Both the position numbers and the translations under genes were made by a program. 64,000 bases of DNA from Rhipicephalus microplus (lineage: Eukaryota > Arthropoda > Arachnida > Ixodida > Ixodidae). Positions 20,613-30,535 of this stretch are shown piece after piece. The first letter of the stretch is position 1. Every line of letters starts with the position of its first letter. The notes under the pieces were generated by a model, which was not told the DNA's origin, did no database searches, and saw only the letters and a list, made by a program, of their open reading frames with translations. The stretch is from contig NC_134709.1 of the NCBI RefSeq assembly GCF_043290135.1, forward strand, positions 63,195,056 through 63,259,055. The letters run 5' to 3'.

Positions 20613-23375
20613 TTACAGCATGGAGGCAGGAAGGTGGTTCCAGTCACTGCTTGTTTGAGGCAAAAAAGAAGCATGGCAAGTGTTAGTGCGGCATATGGGA
20701 ACTTTAACTTTAAGATGATGGTCTAACCGTGGTGATACATAATCTGGGGGAAGGAAAAGATCATTTTTAAGTGTTGGATTCGTGTAAAAGATTTTGTGAA
20801 ATAGGTTGAGACGGAAGTACTTACGGCGTGACTTAAGTGTTGGTAATCCTAGGGTAGCTTTCATTGAAGAAACACTGGCGTAGCGGTTGTAGTTAGAGAG
20901 CACAAAACGAGCTGCACGGTTCTGAACGGATTCAAGGGCTGTAGTTAATACGGAGCTAAATGGATCCCAAATAGAACAAGCGTATTCCAATTTCGATCTA
21001 ACGAGTGTTGTGTACAATTTAAGTTTTAAATCTGAAGGAACGGATGAAAAATGACGGCGGAGGAATCCAAGCATGCGATCAGCGTTATTAATTACATGTT
21101 CAACATGCATATTCCAAGAGAGGTTGTGGGTTATATGCACGCCAAGGTAACGGTAACTAGTAACGGGGTTTAAAGAGGAGTTTTTGAGGGTATAGGAAAA
21201 ATAATCATTGACTTTATTGTGGTGCATTACTCTCATAACTTTACACTTACTGATGTTTAATTTCATGAGCCACTTGTCGCACCAGTTAGAAACAGCGTCA
21301 ATGTCGGACTGCAATGTAGAAACGTCATGTTGATTATGAATGACACGATACAGTACGCAATCATCAGCAAAAAGCCTAATGGTAGAATTAATTCTGACAG
21401 GCAAATCATTAATATAAATAAGAAAAAGCAATGGACCTAAAACCGAACCCTGTGGTACGCCTGATGTTACAGCAACGGTAGGAGAGTTATAATTATTAGC
21501 GTGAACATACTGCAGACGGTTTGTTAGAAAACAGTGAATCCAGTCAAGGATGTTAGGATCTATACTTAGCTTGCTCATTTTGAGAAGAAGGAGAGTATGC
21601 GAAACAGTGTCGAAGGCTTTAGCGTAATCTAAAAAGATGCAGTCGATAATGAAATTATTGTCGAAAGCACGAAAAAGATCGTTAGTAAAAGAAAGTAACT
21701 GCGTTTCACAAGAGAAGTGCTTCCTGAAACCGTGTTGCCAAGGGGAAAAAAATGAGTTGGATTCGAGAAAAGATACTAAGTTTGAATAGATGATGTGCTC
21801 GAGAAGTTTGCAGGGTACACTGGTTAAAGATATTGGCCTGTAATTGAGGGGAGAGTGGGTGTTACCTGATTTGTGAAGTGGAACCACCTTACCCACCTTC
21901 CAATCATCTGGCAAAGTGGAAGACTGCAAAGACTGCGAAAAAAGTTCAGCGAGTATAATGGAAGAATAAAGTTTTGTGTTTTTTAAGAACTTTGAATTGA
22001 TGCCGTCGTTGCCTGCAGAGCTAGACAATTTCATTTTTTCTATTATACGGCACACTCCAGATGAATCAACAGATATGAAATCCATAGGAAAAAAAGAAAG
22101 GTCTTCGACAGAAGGCATAGAAAAGGGTGTTGCCCCAGAAAAACAAGAAACAAATACATCATTCATCACACTGCAGCAGTCACGATTGGAAACAGCATCA
22201 CCATTGTTATCTAGTAGGTGAAACGTTGTAGATCTGCTGCCACGAACTACATTCCAAAATTGCCGGGGATTATCTTTCAGTAGGGTGGGTAGGGTAATGT
22301 TGTGGAATACATTTTTAGCCTGCGCAATGGCGTTTTTGTACTCTTGTTCAGCGACGAAGTACGCGTGCCAACGCTCAGGCGTCATCACCACTTTTGCTCG
22401 GCGGAAAATCCTTTTCTTCTTGTTTAGTAAGCGCTTCAAATGGGCGTTAAACCAAGGGGCTTTAGAAGAAGAAAGGATCTGTTTTTTAGGAATGTAGCGG
22501 TCAATCAAAAAAGCGACCTTTTCTTTAAACATAAACCAATTTTCTTGAATGGTGCGTGTATAAATACCAGGCATATAGTCTGTGATGAAATTAGCAAGTT
22601 CATTATGTATTGCAGCAAAATTGGCGTTTTTATAATCTTTAATAAATTTAACTTGCTTCGTGCAAGGTAAATGGGCATGAATACTACAGTGAATAAAACA
22701 GTGATCACTTAGACCGGGCATAAATACTAGGGGTGAGACGAGTTCTGGAGTGGTCGTAAGTAGCAAATCTAGTACATTGGCAGAATGAGGTGAGCAACGA
22801 GTAGGCTGAAGTACCAGTTGCTTAAGGTTAAAATCTAAACAAACATTCAAAAATGACGAACATTCTATTGAATTTTCCACAAGACTTGGCGGGTCAGTAG
22901 ACCGGATTATAGAAGGCAAGTTAAAATCTCCAAAAAGAAATAAAGGACATTTGGGAAACCGCACAGTCAACTTATTTAGGACATCATGTAATTCTTGACA
23001 AAATGCTGTTGAAGACTGTGGCGGTTTATAGCACACACTGAAAATGAACTTTCTATGCCCTGTAAATACACATGCGCTAACAAATTCTAAGTTGGTGTCG
23101 ACCATAATCGCACTAGAGATGAAAGTATCCCGGACAGCTATCAACACACCACCGCCTCGACTACCAGTACGATCCGAACGATAAATTTTGTAGCCCGCTT
23201 CGCAGTGCAATATTTCAAAGTCATGAATAGCGGAAGAGAGCCAAGTTTCTGTGAGCAGTACCACATCCGCAGAACACGTGTCGATAACGGAAGATAAGTC
23301 GTCGCGCTTGTTACACACACTACGCACATTGGAATACAGCAGGGACACCTGACTGGCTGATTGCGTTCGTGCTAG
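20613..23375 (-). CDS. LINE ORF2: AP endonuclease and reverse transcriptase
   Basis: Open from just after the ORF1 stop (TAG at 23376-23378) to a TAA at 20613-20615, about 920 codons. The endonuclease begins at once (VSLLYSNVRSVCNKR), with LLTETWL, LFLFGDFNLPS and GLSDHCFIH. The reverse transcriptase has NYRPISLTSVPCKLLE, HGFRKHFSCETQL, FLDYAKAFDTVSH, TSGVPQGSVLGPLLFLIYIN and the catalytic FADD. There is no ATG before the essential endonuclease residues (the first lies about 80 codons in), and the frame is the same as ORF1. The end is damaged: one lost base near 20612-20618 hides a VIEESAAFKIAV tail that fits the usual C-terminus, so about 20 residues are lost. The rest looks intact. Role: nicks target DNA and primes reverse transcription there. 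Confidence 0.93.
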   Translation of the reverse strand, partial: LARTQSASQVSLLYSNVRSVCNKRDDLSSVIDTCSADVVLLTETWLSSAIHDFEILHCEAGYKIYRSDRTGSRGGGVLIAVRDTFISSAIMVDTNLEFVSACVFTGHRKFIFSVCYKPPQSSTAFCQELHDVLNKLTVRFPKCPLFLFGDFNLPSIIRSTDPPSLVENSIECSSFLNVCLDFNLKQLVLQPTRCSPHSANVLDLLLTTTPELVSPLVFMPGLSDHCFIHCSIHAHLPCTKQVKFIKDYKNANFAAIHNELANFITDYMPGIYTRTIQENWFMFKEKVAFLIDRYIPKKQILSSSKAPWFNAHLKRLLNKKKRIFRRAKVVMTPERWHAYFVAEQEYKNAIAQAKNVFHNITLPTLLKDNPRQFWNVVRGSRSTTFHLLDNNGDAVSNRDCCSVMNDVFVSCFSGATPFSMPSVEDLSFFPMDFISVDSSGVCRIIEKMKLSSSAGNDGINSKFLKNTKLYSSIILAELFSQSLQSSTLPDDWKVGKVVPLHKSGNTHSPLNYRPISLTSVPCKLLEHIIYSNLVSFLESNSFFSPWQHGFRKHFSCETQLLSFTNDLFRAFDNNFIIDCIFLDYAKAFDTVSHTLLLLKMSKLSIDPNILDWIHCFLTNRLQYVHANNYNSPTVAVTSGVPQGSVLGPLLFLIYINDLPVRINSTIRLFADDCVLYRVIHNQHDVSTLQSDIDAVSNWCDKWLMKLNISKCKVMRVMHHNKVNDYFSYTLKNSSLNPVTSYRYLGVHITHNLSWNMHVEHVINNADRMLGFLRRHFSSVPSDLKLKLYTTLVRSKLEYACSIWDPFSSVLTTALESVQNRAARFVLSNYNRYASVSSMKATLGLPTLKSRRKYFRLNLFHKIFYTNPTLKNDLFLPPDYVSPRLDHHLKVKVPICRTNTCHASFLPQTSSDWNHLPASML

Positions 23376-24350
23376 CTATGTTGCTGGGGCGGGTAAACTG
23401 GCAGCAGCTGGAAGAGTGACGGGGGAAGCATTACCAATGTTACTGTTGTTGCGCTCCTCGCGTGTCTCAAGTTCGCACACACGGTCGGTAACATGGCAAT
23501 ACACATAGACAGTCTTGTTAATATACAATTTGTTTACTCGTAGCGAGTACGGCTGTCCAGAGTTTTTACCAAATTCATGTAACTTTTTTCGGCATTGTCG
23601 TGTTGCCCTCGAGAAATCTTCACTAACTGACACCTTAGAGGGTTGAAACTTCTTCCTCTGATAAAAAACGTTATCCTTCATTTTTGACGACTGAAATTTA
23701 ACAATAATAGGCCGGCACTTATTGGGAACATAGGCACCAAGCCTATGCGCACGCTGTATTGCTTCATTTGATAGGTTGAGGTCAAGTTTTTGAGATATAA
23801 GGTCAGTGATTATTTTTTCACTCTGCGCCCAACCTTCAGAAACATTGTCAGCAATGCCAAAAAATATCAAATTATCTCTACGAGAGCGATCATCCAACTC
23901 GTCAAGTCGGGAATGAAGAGCAGTCGTTTCGTTTCTTATGACTGTATTTACTGCTTGCGGAAGATCAGGAATATGGTGACCCGAGTCATATGATTCTACC
24001 ATCGTCTCAACTGTCGCTAGCCTGCTAGAAAGGTCGGTTACTTTCTGTTCTAATAAAGATTGATTGGTTTGAACTTGGTTAAGTACGGCAAGAAGTTCCG
24101 CATGACGCGAGTCTACTTTAGCTGAAAGGCTAGCAATAGCTGTCAGCACCTTATCGTCCGGTCCTGGGTTTGATTCAATATCCCCGCACAAAAGTAACTT
24201 GAGGACATGAAAGCACTCAGAGACATTGTCATATATAACACTTGGGCCAGGGAAGAGCAGCAGACATGTATCACTGGAGCGCTTTGAGTACAAAGACGGG
24301 CGGTTACCAACCTGCACGATGAAGCAGAAAAAATTCACAACCGGTCCCAT
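23376..24350 (-). CDS. LINE ORF1 with 2A-like motif, coiled coil and RNA-binding region
   Basis: About 324 codons from ATG at 24350 (MGPVVNFFCF). The frame is open further up to 24617 but with no better-placed start; another ATG lies near 24467. Order: a 64-residue leader with a hydrophobic run, ending FHVLKLLLCGDIESNPGP, a 2A-type ribosome-skipping signal (24159-24185); a heptad-rich coiled coil (VTDLSSRLATVETMVES); then RRDNLIFFGI, AIQRAHRLGAYVPNKCRPII and VKFQSSKMKDNVFYQRKKF, the RNA-binding-like region common in LINE ORF1 proteins. The frame ends PAPAT-TAG. 2A signals are known in some CR1/L2-type LINEs. Here it would release a short leader from the RNA-binding part. Confidence 0.88.
   Translation of the reverse strand: MGPVVNFFCFIVQVGNRPSLYSKRSSDTCLLLFPGPSVIYDNVSECFHVLKLLLCGDIESNPGPDDKVLTAIASLSAKVDSRHAELLAVLNQVQTNQSLLEQKVTDLSSRLATVETMVESYDSGHHIPDLPQAVNTVIRNETTALHSRLDELDDRSRRDNLIFFGIADNVSEGWAQSEKIITDLISQKLDLNLSNEAIQRAHRLGAYVPNKCRPIIVKFQSSKMKDNVFYQRKKFQPSKVSVSEDFSRATRQCRKKLHEFGKNSGQPYSLRVNKLYINKTVYVYCHVTDRVCELETREERNNSNIGNASPVTLPAAASLPAPAT
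24159..24185 (-). promoter_or_regulatory. 2A-like ribosome-skipping sequence (GDIESNPGP)
   Basis: The minus strand encodes GDIESNPGP, a full match to the D-x-E-x-N-P-G-P core in which the ribosome skips the Gly-Pro bond. The preceding LKLLLC fits the hydrophobic stretch often found before it. Confidence 0.9.
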
Positions 24351-24660
24351 AGCTGCCGCTCTTTCCTGGCCACTGAAAGGCGCCGACGACGGGCTGACGT
24401 TTAAATCAGCAGGATGTGCTGACGTCGACGAAGGAATCGGCTGGTCCAAAAGGTGGAACGGTGCCATCCAAGCGGTTGTAGCACAGGCATCGGGTTGAGC
24501 AGCGGGGACAGCGATTAGGATGATCGTTGACGTAGACCCGTTCGTTGACGCCGCAGAAGCAGCGCATGGCCACGTGTAGACAAGAGACGAAATCTGCACG
24601 ATGAAGCAAAAAAAAATTCACAACCGGTCCCATAGCTGCCGCTCTTTCCTGGCCAATTGC
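24310..24660 (-). repeat. Duplicated 5' leader unit of the LINE (about 281-bp spacing)
   Basis: A block of about 65 bases, from TGGCCAGGAAAGAGCGGCAG to CTTCATCGTGCAG in minus sense, occurs at 24659-24595 and again at 24378-24314. It looks like one complete and one partial 5' monomer, as in LINEs with tandem promoter units. Both contain ATGGGACCGG. The outer one opens a short 73-codon frame; the inner one starts ORF1. Confidence 0.85.
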
Positions 24661-25500
24661 AGATTTCAACAACGTAGAACCATACATCTCCTTTTCCCAC
24701 TCTTATTCACCAGTCACCATAAACTTCCTTGACGTCAGTGTAGCTTTAAGCAATGGTAAACTAATGACGAACCTTTACAGGAAGTCCATTGACCGACAAA
24801 GATATCTTCATTTTAAAAGCAGACATGTCAAACACTGCAAAACAAGTATCCCCTAAAGCCAAGCTATCCGTTTTAAAGGAATTTGTTCGGACAACAGGGG
24901 ATTCATTCGCAACTGTGACCAGTTCCGCAAAGCATTATCTGAACAACAATATCCTTCACAAATAATCGACAACGCTCTCCAGCGGGCCAAATGTCTCAAT
25001 CGGAAAGAGCTCATCGATAAGGACAAACGATCAGCGCCACCTTCCGTTCTAACATGTTGTTGGTTGTCACCCCAGTAAAAAACCGCAATGTAAAGTTTGT
25101 CCGCACATGACCACTGCGACTGTTGCTAAAAGCACGGCATCTAACTTTTCACTTAGGATTAAAGGGGACTTAAACTGCGATAGCAGCAACATCATTTACT
25201 TACTTGAATGCTCAATCTGCCACATGCAATACATCGGTAAAGCCGAGACATCTTTTCGTATCCGTTTCAACAATCAAAAATCACACGTAAACAGTTTGCC
25301 ACATCTCCCATTGTCCAAGCATTTTCATCTACCAGGTCATTCGTTTGACAAGATTATGGTGACGCTATTTGAATCAGGCTTTAAATCACAACATGATCGC
25401 GAAATTCGAGTATCGTTCTTGATTCACAAATTCAATAGTTTGTTATCCGTCATTAACGAATGCGTAGGCAAAGTGTCATGCCTTTCTACGACGCCCTGAC
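24661..25500 (+). pseudogene. Penelope-like element, 3' part (GIY-YIG endonuclease)
   Basis: Continues the Penelope frame cut by the LINE: DFNNVEPYISFSHSYS, INFLDVSVALSNGKLMTNLY, RQRYLHFKSRHVKHCK, then a stop and frame changes around 24855-25080. A clean final frame follows (25107-25499): a CKVCPHM start, NIIYLLECSICHMQYIGKAE, SFRIRFNNQKSHV, and LSKHFHLPGHSFD. This is the GIY-YIG endonuclease with its linker zinc residues, which cuts target DNA. The endonuclease half is well kept, but the upstream breaks mean the element cannot make a full protein. Confidence 0.88.
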
Positions 25501-25765
25501 GCCCGCATTTTTGCGAAATATTTAAAGAAGCACCCCTAACGTATTCTCTGCTTTCTAAAGGTTATCATATTTTTTTTCATGCGTGATCATCGTTCTCAAT
25601 GGTGAATGTTACAAATGCCTCTTTACATGCCCATAATCTTGTCTATTGTATTATATTTTTTTCCAATCATTTTTTATTCTAGTCACGACTGTTTCGAAAG
25701 TTTTGTGACACTCACATGCTGATCGCACGTGTTTTGTACTCGCGTATATATATATATATATATAT
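25501..25765 (+). other. Penelope 3' trailer ending in a (TA)n tract
   Basis: Untranslated AT-rich sequence after the endonuclease stop, ending in about 11 TA units at 25744-25765. A TA tract also borders the element's left side. Confidence 0.6.
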
Positions 25766-26906
25766 TGATGACATTGGATGGCGGGCGCGTCATACGAAAT
25801 TCTAATCCCTAGAAATTGTGCAGACAAATGGAAGTGCACCCAGAAAAGTTAATTACATCATCATATTAAAGGCTATATTCTGTTAATACCAAACTCAAAC
25901 ATCATGACACGGTACTAATATATTTTAACACTTCTCTGCAATTATCGGGATGTATGTTTCTATGACATTTCCGCTCCTTGACTCCGTTGGTGATGCTCGT
26001 GCGAGGGGCCATTTTGAATGTCTTGGTGTCTGGCGTTATCTAGAAGAGCTATGCCGGGGCATTCTGCCGGCGCAGTCACCAGAATTGATACTGTAGCCTG
26101 ACGTCACGATAGCGTCAATGTCAGCAAGTGCACCATGAGAAAATTGACCCTAATGTCAAAATAAACGATCAGCGTTTAATGAGATGTGCCCTTTTTTCAG
26201 TGCCGTCTGTGTATACTGGAGACTTGTATGGCAAACTTCTGTAGACACGCAGGTTGCGAGAGGTGTGGTCAACTGCAAGGGCGATAAAGTTAACGTGGGT
26301 GGCAATTAGTTATTGTAGATCAAACAAAAAATGAAAATCTATAGTTTATGTGCCGGTGGTTGACCCTGATAAAAACAGGGAATGTTATCAATAACACTTG
26401 TAAAAAAAAATTTTGAGGACGCTTGCTATTTGCTTCGATTCCCGTAACGCATAATTATTCTCGGTTTGCTCCGTAAACATTTGGTATATCTGTCCATAGA
26501 TCAGCGCTCTTATTATAATATACCCAGTAGAGAGGCGGTCAGTTACTTTAAAAATGTTCTCTCCAGTAAACGTTTTACAACAGCACAAATAAAGCACGAT
26601 TCACTCCAATGGGTCCAATTGGCCTTTCGTATATTGGTCCAGAGGTCGAGGGCACCTCCTTAGTCCTTAGCTGCTGGGTTACCCTGGCTGCTGCAAGAGC
26701 TTGCAGCGGCCGCTGGTGTAGCCGTGGGGACGAGTGGCAGGTCAGCCTTGGGGAACACCAATAACAAGAGCTAAGCAAAAATGTCAAATGGTCATTTTGT
26801 TTATGTAGGCTTAGAATACCATCTGGTTGGGTTTTATTCCAAGGCACAGTGTGAAGTTCAAGACGTGGACAGCGCGTCTCCATCGGCTCCTTAACATCGC
26901 TGGACT
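25766..26906. other. No gene recognised; probable 3' flank of the GT31 gene
   Basis: AT-rich sequence with short frames. Immediately left of the glycosyltransferase stop, the minus strand still reads SPAMLRSRWRRAVHVL, a former coding tail. Nothing else recognised. Confidence 0.5.
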
Positions 26907-27788
26907 CTAACCATGAGACGTCACGACTCTGGGTTCGGAACATGGTTGATCGTATTGTTCGTGTTTGTAGGAGAAGCCAGCCAACGCTAAACGACTTACT
27001 TGCGCTCTTTCCGCGACGATACGGGTCATGTATATGTCTTCGAGAGTAAAGAAGCACTCGTCGTGAGTAACGTCCTCTAGTTCAAAGATGGCGTCACTCG
27101 AAATCAGATATCCCGTGCCCGAGAGGAAGTCCGGATACGTATCTGGCCCGTATTTATCCCTAGACACGTACCCCTTGGAAGCTACGTTCCGATGGGGTCG
27201 GAAGCCGCGATACAGATAACCCCACATTGAGTGCTTGATTCCTCCCAAACTGTTCGCTACGACAGCAAGGTCCCACACACTGAGCAGCACCTCATCGTCT
27301 ATCTTGAGCACGAAGTCAGTATTTGAGCACTTTTCTCGGGCCAAGCGGAGCAGCATCACACTCTTGTAAGTAAGGTTCTCGTAGCTGTCGACGAAGTCAC
27401 CTTGGACGACGTCACTGTGAATGTCGTGTTCTGCCGACACCTTCCTCTGTACTTCCTGGAACGGTGTCGCTCCCAACAGAAAAACTACGACGAAGCCCAT
27501 CTTGAGGGCCGTTCTTCCCCAGGTATCCCGGATCGCCGCTCGACTCTCGAAGTTGTCAGCGCTCGAAACAACGCCTATAAGCATGGTGGTTCGGTTGGCA
27601 GTTCGTTCACAATAGTTTACTTTCGTCAGGTATTGAAACGATACTTCTCTATTATGATCGCCACATCTCGTTGATGAAGAGGGTAGCACAAACTGATATA
27701 GGAAATAGAGGATGCACACAATGATAAGAAACGGTAGCGCCTGCAGTGGTATAAAGTGCCGTCGTGTTCGAAGAAATGGTGCTTTCAT
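26907..27788 (-). CDS. Beta-1,3-galactosyltransferase-like protein (GT31 family)
   Basis: 293 residues from an ATG at 27788 in one exon. A type II membrane layout is clear: short basic tail, one transmembrane segment (about residues 13-35), then a lumenal Golgi domain with N-glycosylation sites (NRT, NLT). GT31 motifs: ESRAAIRDTWG (81-91), VVFLLGA, EHDIHSDVVQGDFVDSYENL (120-139), YKSVMLLRLA, FVLKIDDEVLL (159-169), YPDFLSGTGYLIS (218-230) and LEDIYMT (249-255). The family transfers galactose or GlcNAc in beta-1,3 linkage using Mn2+. Two oddities: the metal-binding DDD is DDE (164-166), and a TAG after VVTSHG cuts off a tail still readable as SPAMLRSRWRRAVHVL. It may be a weak enzyme, or a copy beginning to decay. 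An alternative donor (GTAAGT at about 27001 on the minus strand) could splice to an unseen exon. Confidence 0.8.
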   Translation of the reverse strand: MKAPFLRTRRHFIPLQALPFLIIVCILYFLYQFVLPSSSTRCGDHNREVSFQYLTKVNYCERTANRTTMLIGVVSSADNFESRAAIRDTWGRTALKMGFVVVFLLGATPFQEVQRKVSAEHDIHSDVVQGDFVDSYENLTYKSVMLLRLAREKCSNTDFVLKIDDEVLLSVWDLAVVANSLGGIKHSMWGYLYRGFRPHRNVASKGYVSRDKYGPDTYPDFLSGTGYLISSDAIFELEDVTHDECFFTLEDIYMTRIVAERAQVSRLALAGFSYKHEQYDQPCSEPRVVTSHG

Positions 27789-28469
27789 GGCAAGATCGAC
27801 GTACTGCCGATGGAGGATGCGAAAAACTTTGAAAACAATGCGTGTTACTCTTCTATTGCTCTCTTGCTAGCAAATCCTACTAAGCGATAGCTTTTTGAAC
27901 TTTTGATTGTAGCAGGTGCAAGCCAAGTGACGTCACTGTGACGTTCTTTAGTTTGTTTTCTTGCCTCAGTGCGTGGTATGAGCTGACAATGCTTCAACAT
28001 TTTCTTTCGGTGAGTAACCTTTAAGCCGCAAGGTATTCGGAATGGGTGAGATTTTTGCCATGGTTTTAACACGACAGTGTGTGAGGGATTGACACCTGTT
28101 GACAACTACAAGTGACACCTAATTGTATCTAGATACGCTACCATGATTCCACGGTATAACAGCTCAAATCACGTTCCAACAAGCCACGATCTGCACGTTC
28201 CAGTGTGGCTTAGGCCACAACAGCGTCGGTTTTTTGGCGAAGAAATCGCTGTTTGGCGCGGCCACTAACGATGATGATGGTGTGCCAGGCGAAGAATATG
28301 AAAAGAATGCAGAAGCGTATACTTTCTACAAAAAATGTGCGCCTAGACGTTGAAAGGAAGAAACTGCAGCGCTGTTTGACTACTCCAGTGTTGCTCGGTA
28401 AGACATGGTTTGGGAATGCCCAGATGTTTACACACCACAACGCGAAGCTTACGGTGTGTCCACCGCACA
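27789..28469. other. Upstream flank of the GT31 gene; no gene recognised
   Basis: 5' flank of the minus-strand glycosyltransferase. No TATA box or upstream exon can be supported. Confidence 0.4.
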
Positions 28470-28700
28470 AGTGTAGAGGCTTAGATGCCCGGTTGCTGGC
28501 CCGAAATTTGCGGGTTCAGTCCCAGCTACGGCAGTCGCATTTCTGCGGAAACGAATTGAATGATGGAGATATCTGTGTCCTTTGTTATTTTATGACGCCT
28601 TAGAGAACACCAGATGGCCAACATTTCCGGAGCCTTCTACAAAGTTGTCTCTCATTTTCATGTCAAATGTTTGGGATGTAAAATTTCAGATATTATGATA
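28470..28700 (+). mobile_element. Degenerate tRNA-derived SINE (Ruka-like)
   Basis: An eroded A box region, a B box (GGGTTCAGTCCC), a CGCATTTCTGCGG body, then AACACCAGATGGCCAACATT and TTCCGGAGCC in the order seen in the SINEs. Many changes, no clear tail; old. Confidence 0.65.
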
Positions 28701-29511
28701 TTAGCAAAAGTTGATAGAACCCACACCGACGGTCAATTAAAAGTGGTTACAGCATTTTTAAACGTCCTGAATTCTGGTTATTAAGCTGATTAATATAAGT
28801 CTGAGCACATGGTTTAGTTGCACTGTTCAAGTTTATTATGATCATAAAACAACTATGGCTAGCCAGCCAGCGTACCTTAATATGTTACCAACATTTTGTC
28901 GACTCTTGGCCACCCATAACTAATTGAAATTTCTTCTATATCATTCAAGGACACCAACTGAAGAGAAGCGTAAATTTAAGGGCTCGCTTCCTTTGTTAGA
29001 CATAATATTGAGAACAAACAGGAAGAAAAATATAGGGGATGTTATTAGAGGTAATTGTAATATATACGTGAAGCAAGAAAAGTGAACGAAAAGATAACTT
29101 GCAGCAGGGCAGTTTTTCTTCAACCTCTCTTCATTCAGAGTTATGTTAAAATTACTGCTAATAACATATTCTATAATTTCTTAATTTCTTCGGCACCATT
29201 GTCGGGCAGTTCTTATTAGATGCTAAAGTAACATTTAATGTTTTTAAACCGTTTTTAACGTCATAAATATCAGGTATCAGGTTCATTATCACAAGAAGAC
29301 TAAACAGCGTTTTAAGTTGCGTTGTTGAAGCTTACTGTAATGATTCACAAAGGCCAAATTTTTGGGCATTTTGAAAGCACCTTTTCAGCGCGGGAATAGG
29401 AAGGCAAAAGACACTTCAAGATTCAAATGTCCGTAATCTTAGGCAAAGTAAGTGTAGACATCTATGCCGTTTGCAAAGCGAAACTGTGCGCCTTATTTAT
29501 CTATGACAGGA
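28701..29511. other. No gene recognised
   Basis: AT-rich, no coding or RNA signal. TACCAACATTTTGTCGACTC near 28884 resembles CAACATTCGGTCGACTATTG near 38031, perhaps two pieces of one unnamed repeat. Confidence 0.4.
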
Positions 29512-29700
29512 CAGCGAGAGAGAGAGAGAAATAAACGTTTATTTTCGGAACAGTGCGCCGGGCAATGGCTGGTGTCACGCTGAGGTGGGAGGGCTCCTTA
29601 GTCCAGGAACCCTCTGGCTTCTACTGCCCTCTTGGCCCTGGCGACGAGTTGTTGGTCTGCAGGTCCTCGAGGGTGAGCTTCGCCTCCCAGGTTAAAGCAA
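29512..29700 (-). mobile_element. 5'-truncated LINE 3' end (I/R1/Jockey-like)
   Basis: The minus strand reads LVARAKRAVEARGFLD then a stop. This is the short C-terminal helix typical of tick I/R1-like LINE ORF2 proteins. It is followed by AATAAACG and an (AG)n-type tail (29515-29531 on the plus strand). Only the last few dozen codons remain, as in dead-on-arrival LINE copies. Confidence 0.6.
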
Positions 29701-30490
29701 AATTTCTGAAATTTTTTTATGGTAGCACAAAGGAGCTAACGGTTCACATGCCATGCAATTGTCCTTCTTCAGGCAAAATTCGCAGAATGTGATCTCTCCA
29801 CTATAGCAATACCGTAAAAGAGCTCGTTTCGCCGGGGTTCGTGTCAGCGTTGTCCGTGAGCGATAATTCTGAATAGATTGAAATAAAGAAGAGAAAAATA
29901 TTTTGTTCAAAAGGGCATTTAACGCAGGACGTCTGCGTGAAAAGCAAGTTTTCTATCACATAGCCAAGTCTGAGCTCAATATTTCCGAACGAAAAAAAAC
30001 AATACGAATGTTATGTAGTGCAAGGAGGGGTCATTAACACATGTTATCTTAAGTGGCAGAAGCGCAGAATCATACCAACCGTCAGAACATGTCAGTTTCG
30101 CAACGGGTGGTTTTATTAAAGGCCTACTAATTACAAAGCACACAGGCGTAACTATTTTCAACTATCGATAACTGTATCAACAACGTGTGCCATTGTTGCA
30201 TAGTTACGCTTGTTGTCCTACGTACACGTGGTGGGCACTTGGTCAACTCGCAAAAGGACGCGTTATGTAGTAATGGGAACTTTCCTACTGTACTTACAAT
30301 AGATTTTCAAGAATATGGTCGATGGTTTGACAATCCATATTTTTAGTAAGATGAACTGGCGCTCTTAGGCATTGAAATGGCCCTTGCGCCACAAAACATC
30401 AAATATCATCATCGATGGTTTGACAAATGATTATCTGATCGGGGAGAAGCCTGAAGATCCAACGAACTGAATGAGCGCTGACCAAAATAA
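29701..30490. other. No gene recognised
   Basis: Intergenic sequence with short frames only. Confidence 0.45.
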
Positions 30491-30535
30491 AAAATGGCAG
30501 CATATCCACGGAGTGAATGATGGAGAGTGGGGCGA

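Larger units (their letters stand above)
20496..24660 (-). mobile_element. CR1/L2-like LINE, near full length, nested in Penelope element
   Basis: A 4.2-kb non-LTR element on the minus strand: repeated 5' leader, ORF1 with a 2A-like motif, ORF2 with endonuclease and reverse transcriptase, a short 3' end and an (AAAT)n tail (20497-20522 on the plus strand reads ATTT). Taking it out rejoins the Penelope frame (QSF before, DFNN after) with only ATT shared at the junction, so any target duplication is at most about 3 bp. ORF1 and ORF2 lie in the same frame and are parted by one TAG. The reverse transcriptase motifs group with CR1/L2/Daphne-type LINEs. Confidence 0.93.

Noticed and set aside
24406..24687. 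93-codon minus frame over the LINE 5' end as a separate gene
   Set aside because: It lies in the repeated 5' leader; at most a 73-codon upstream open frame of the LINE.
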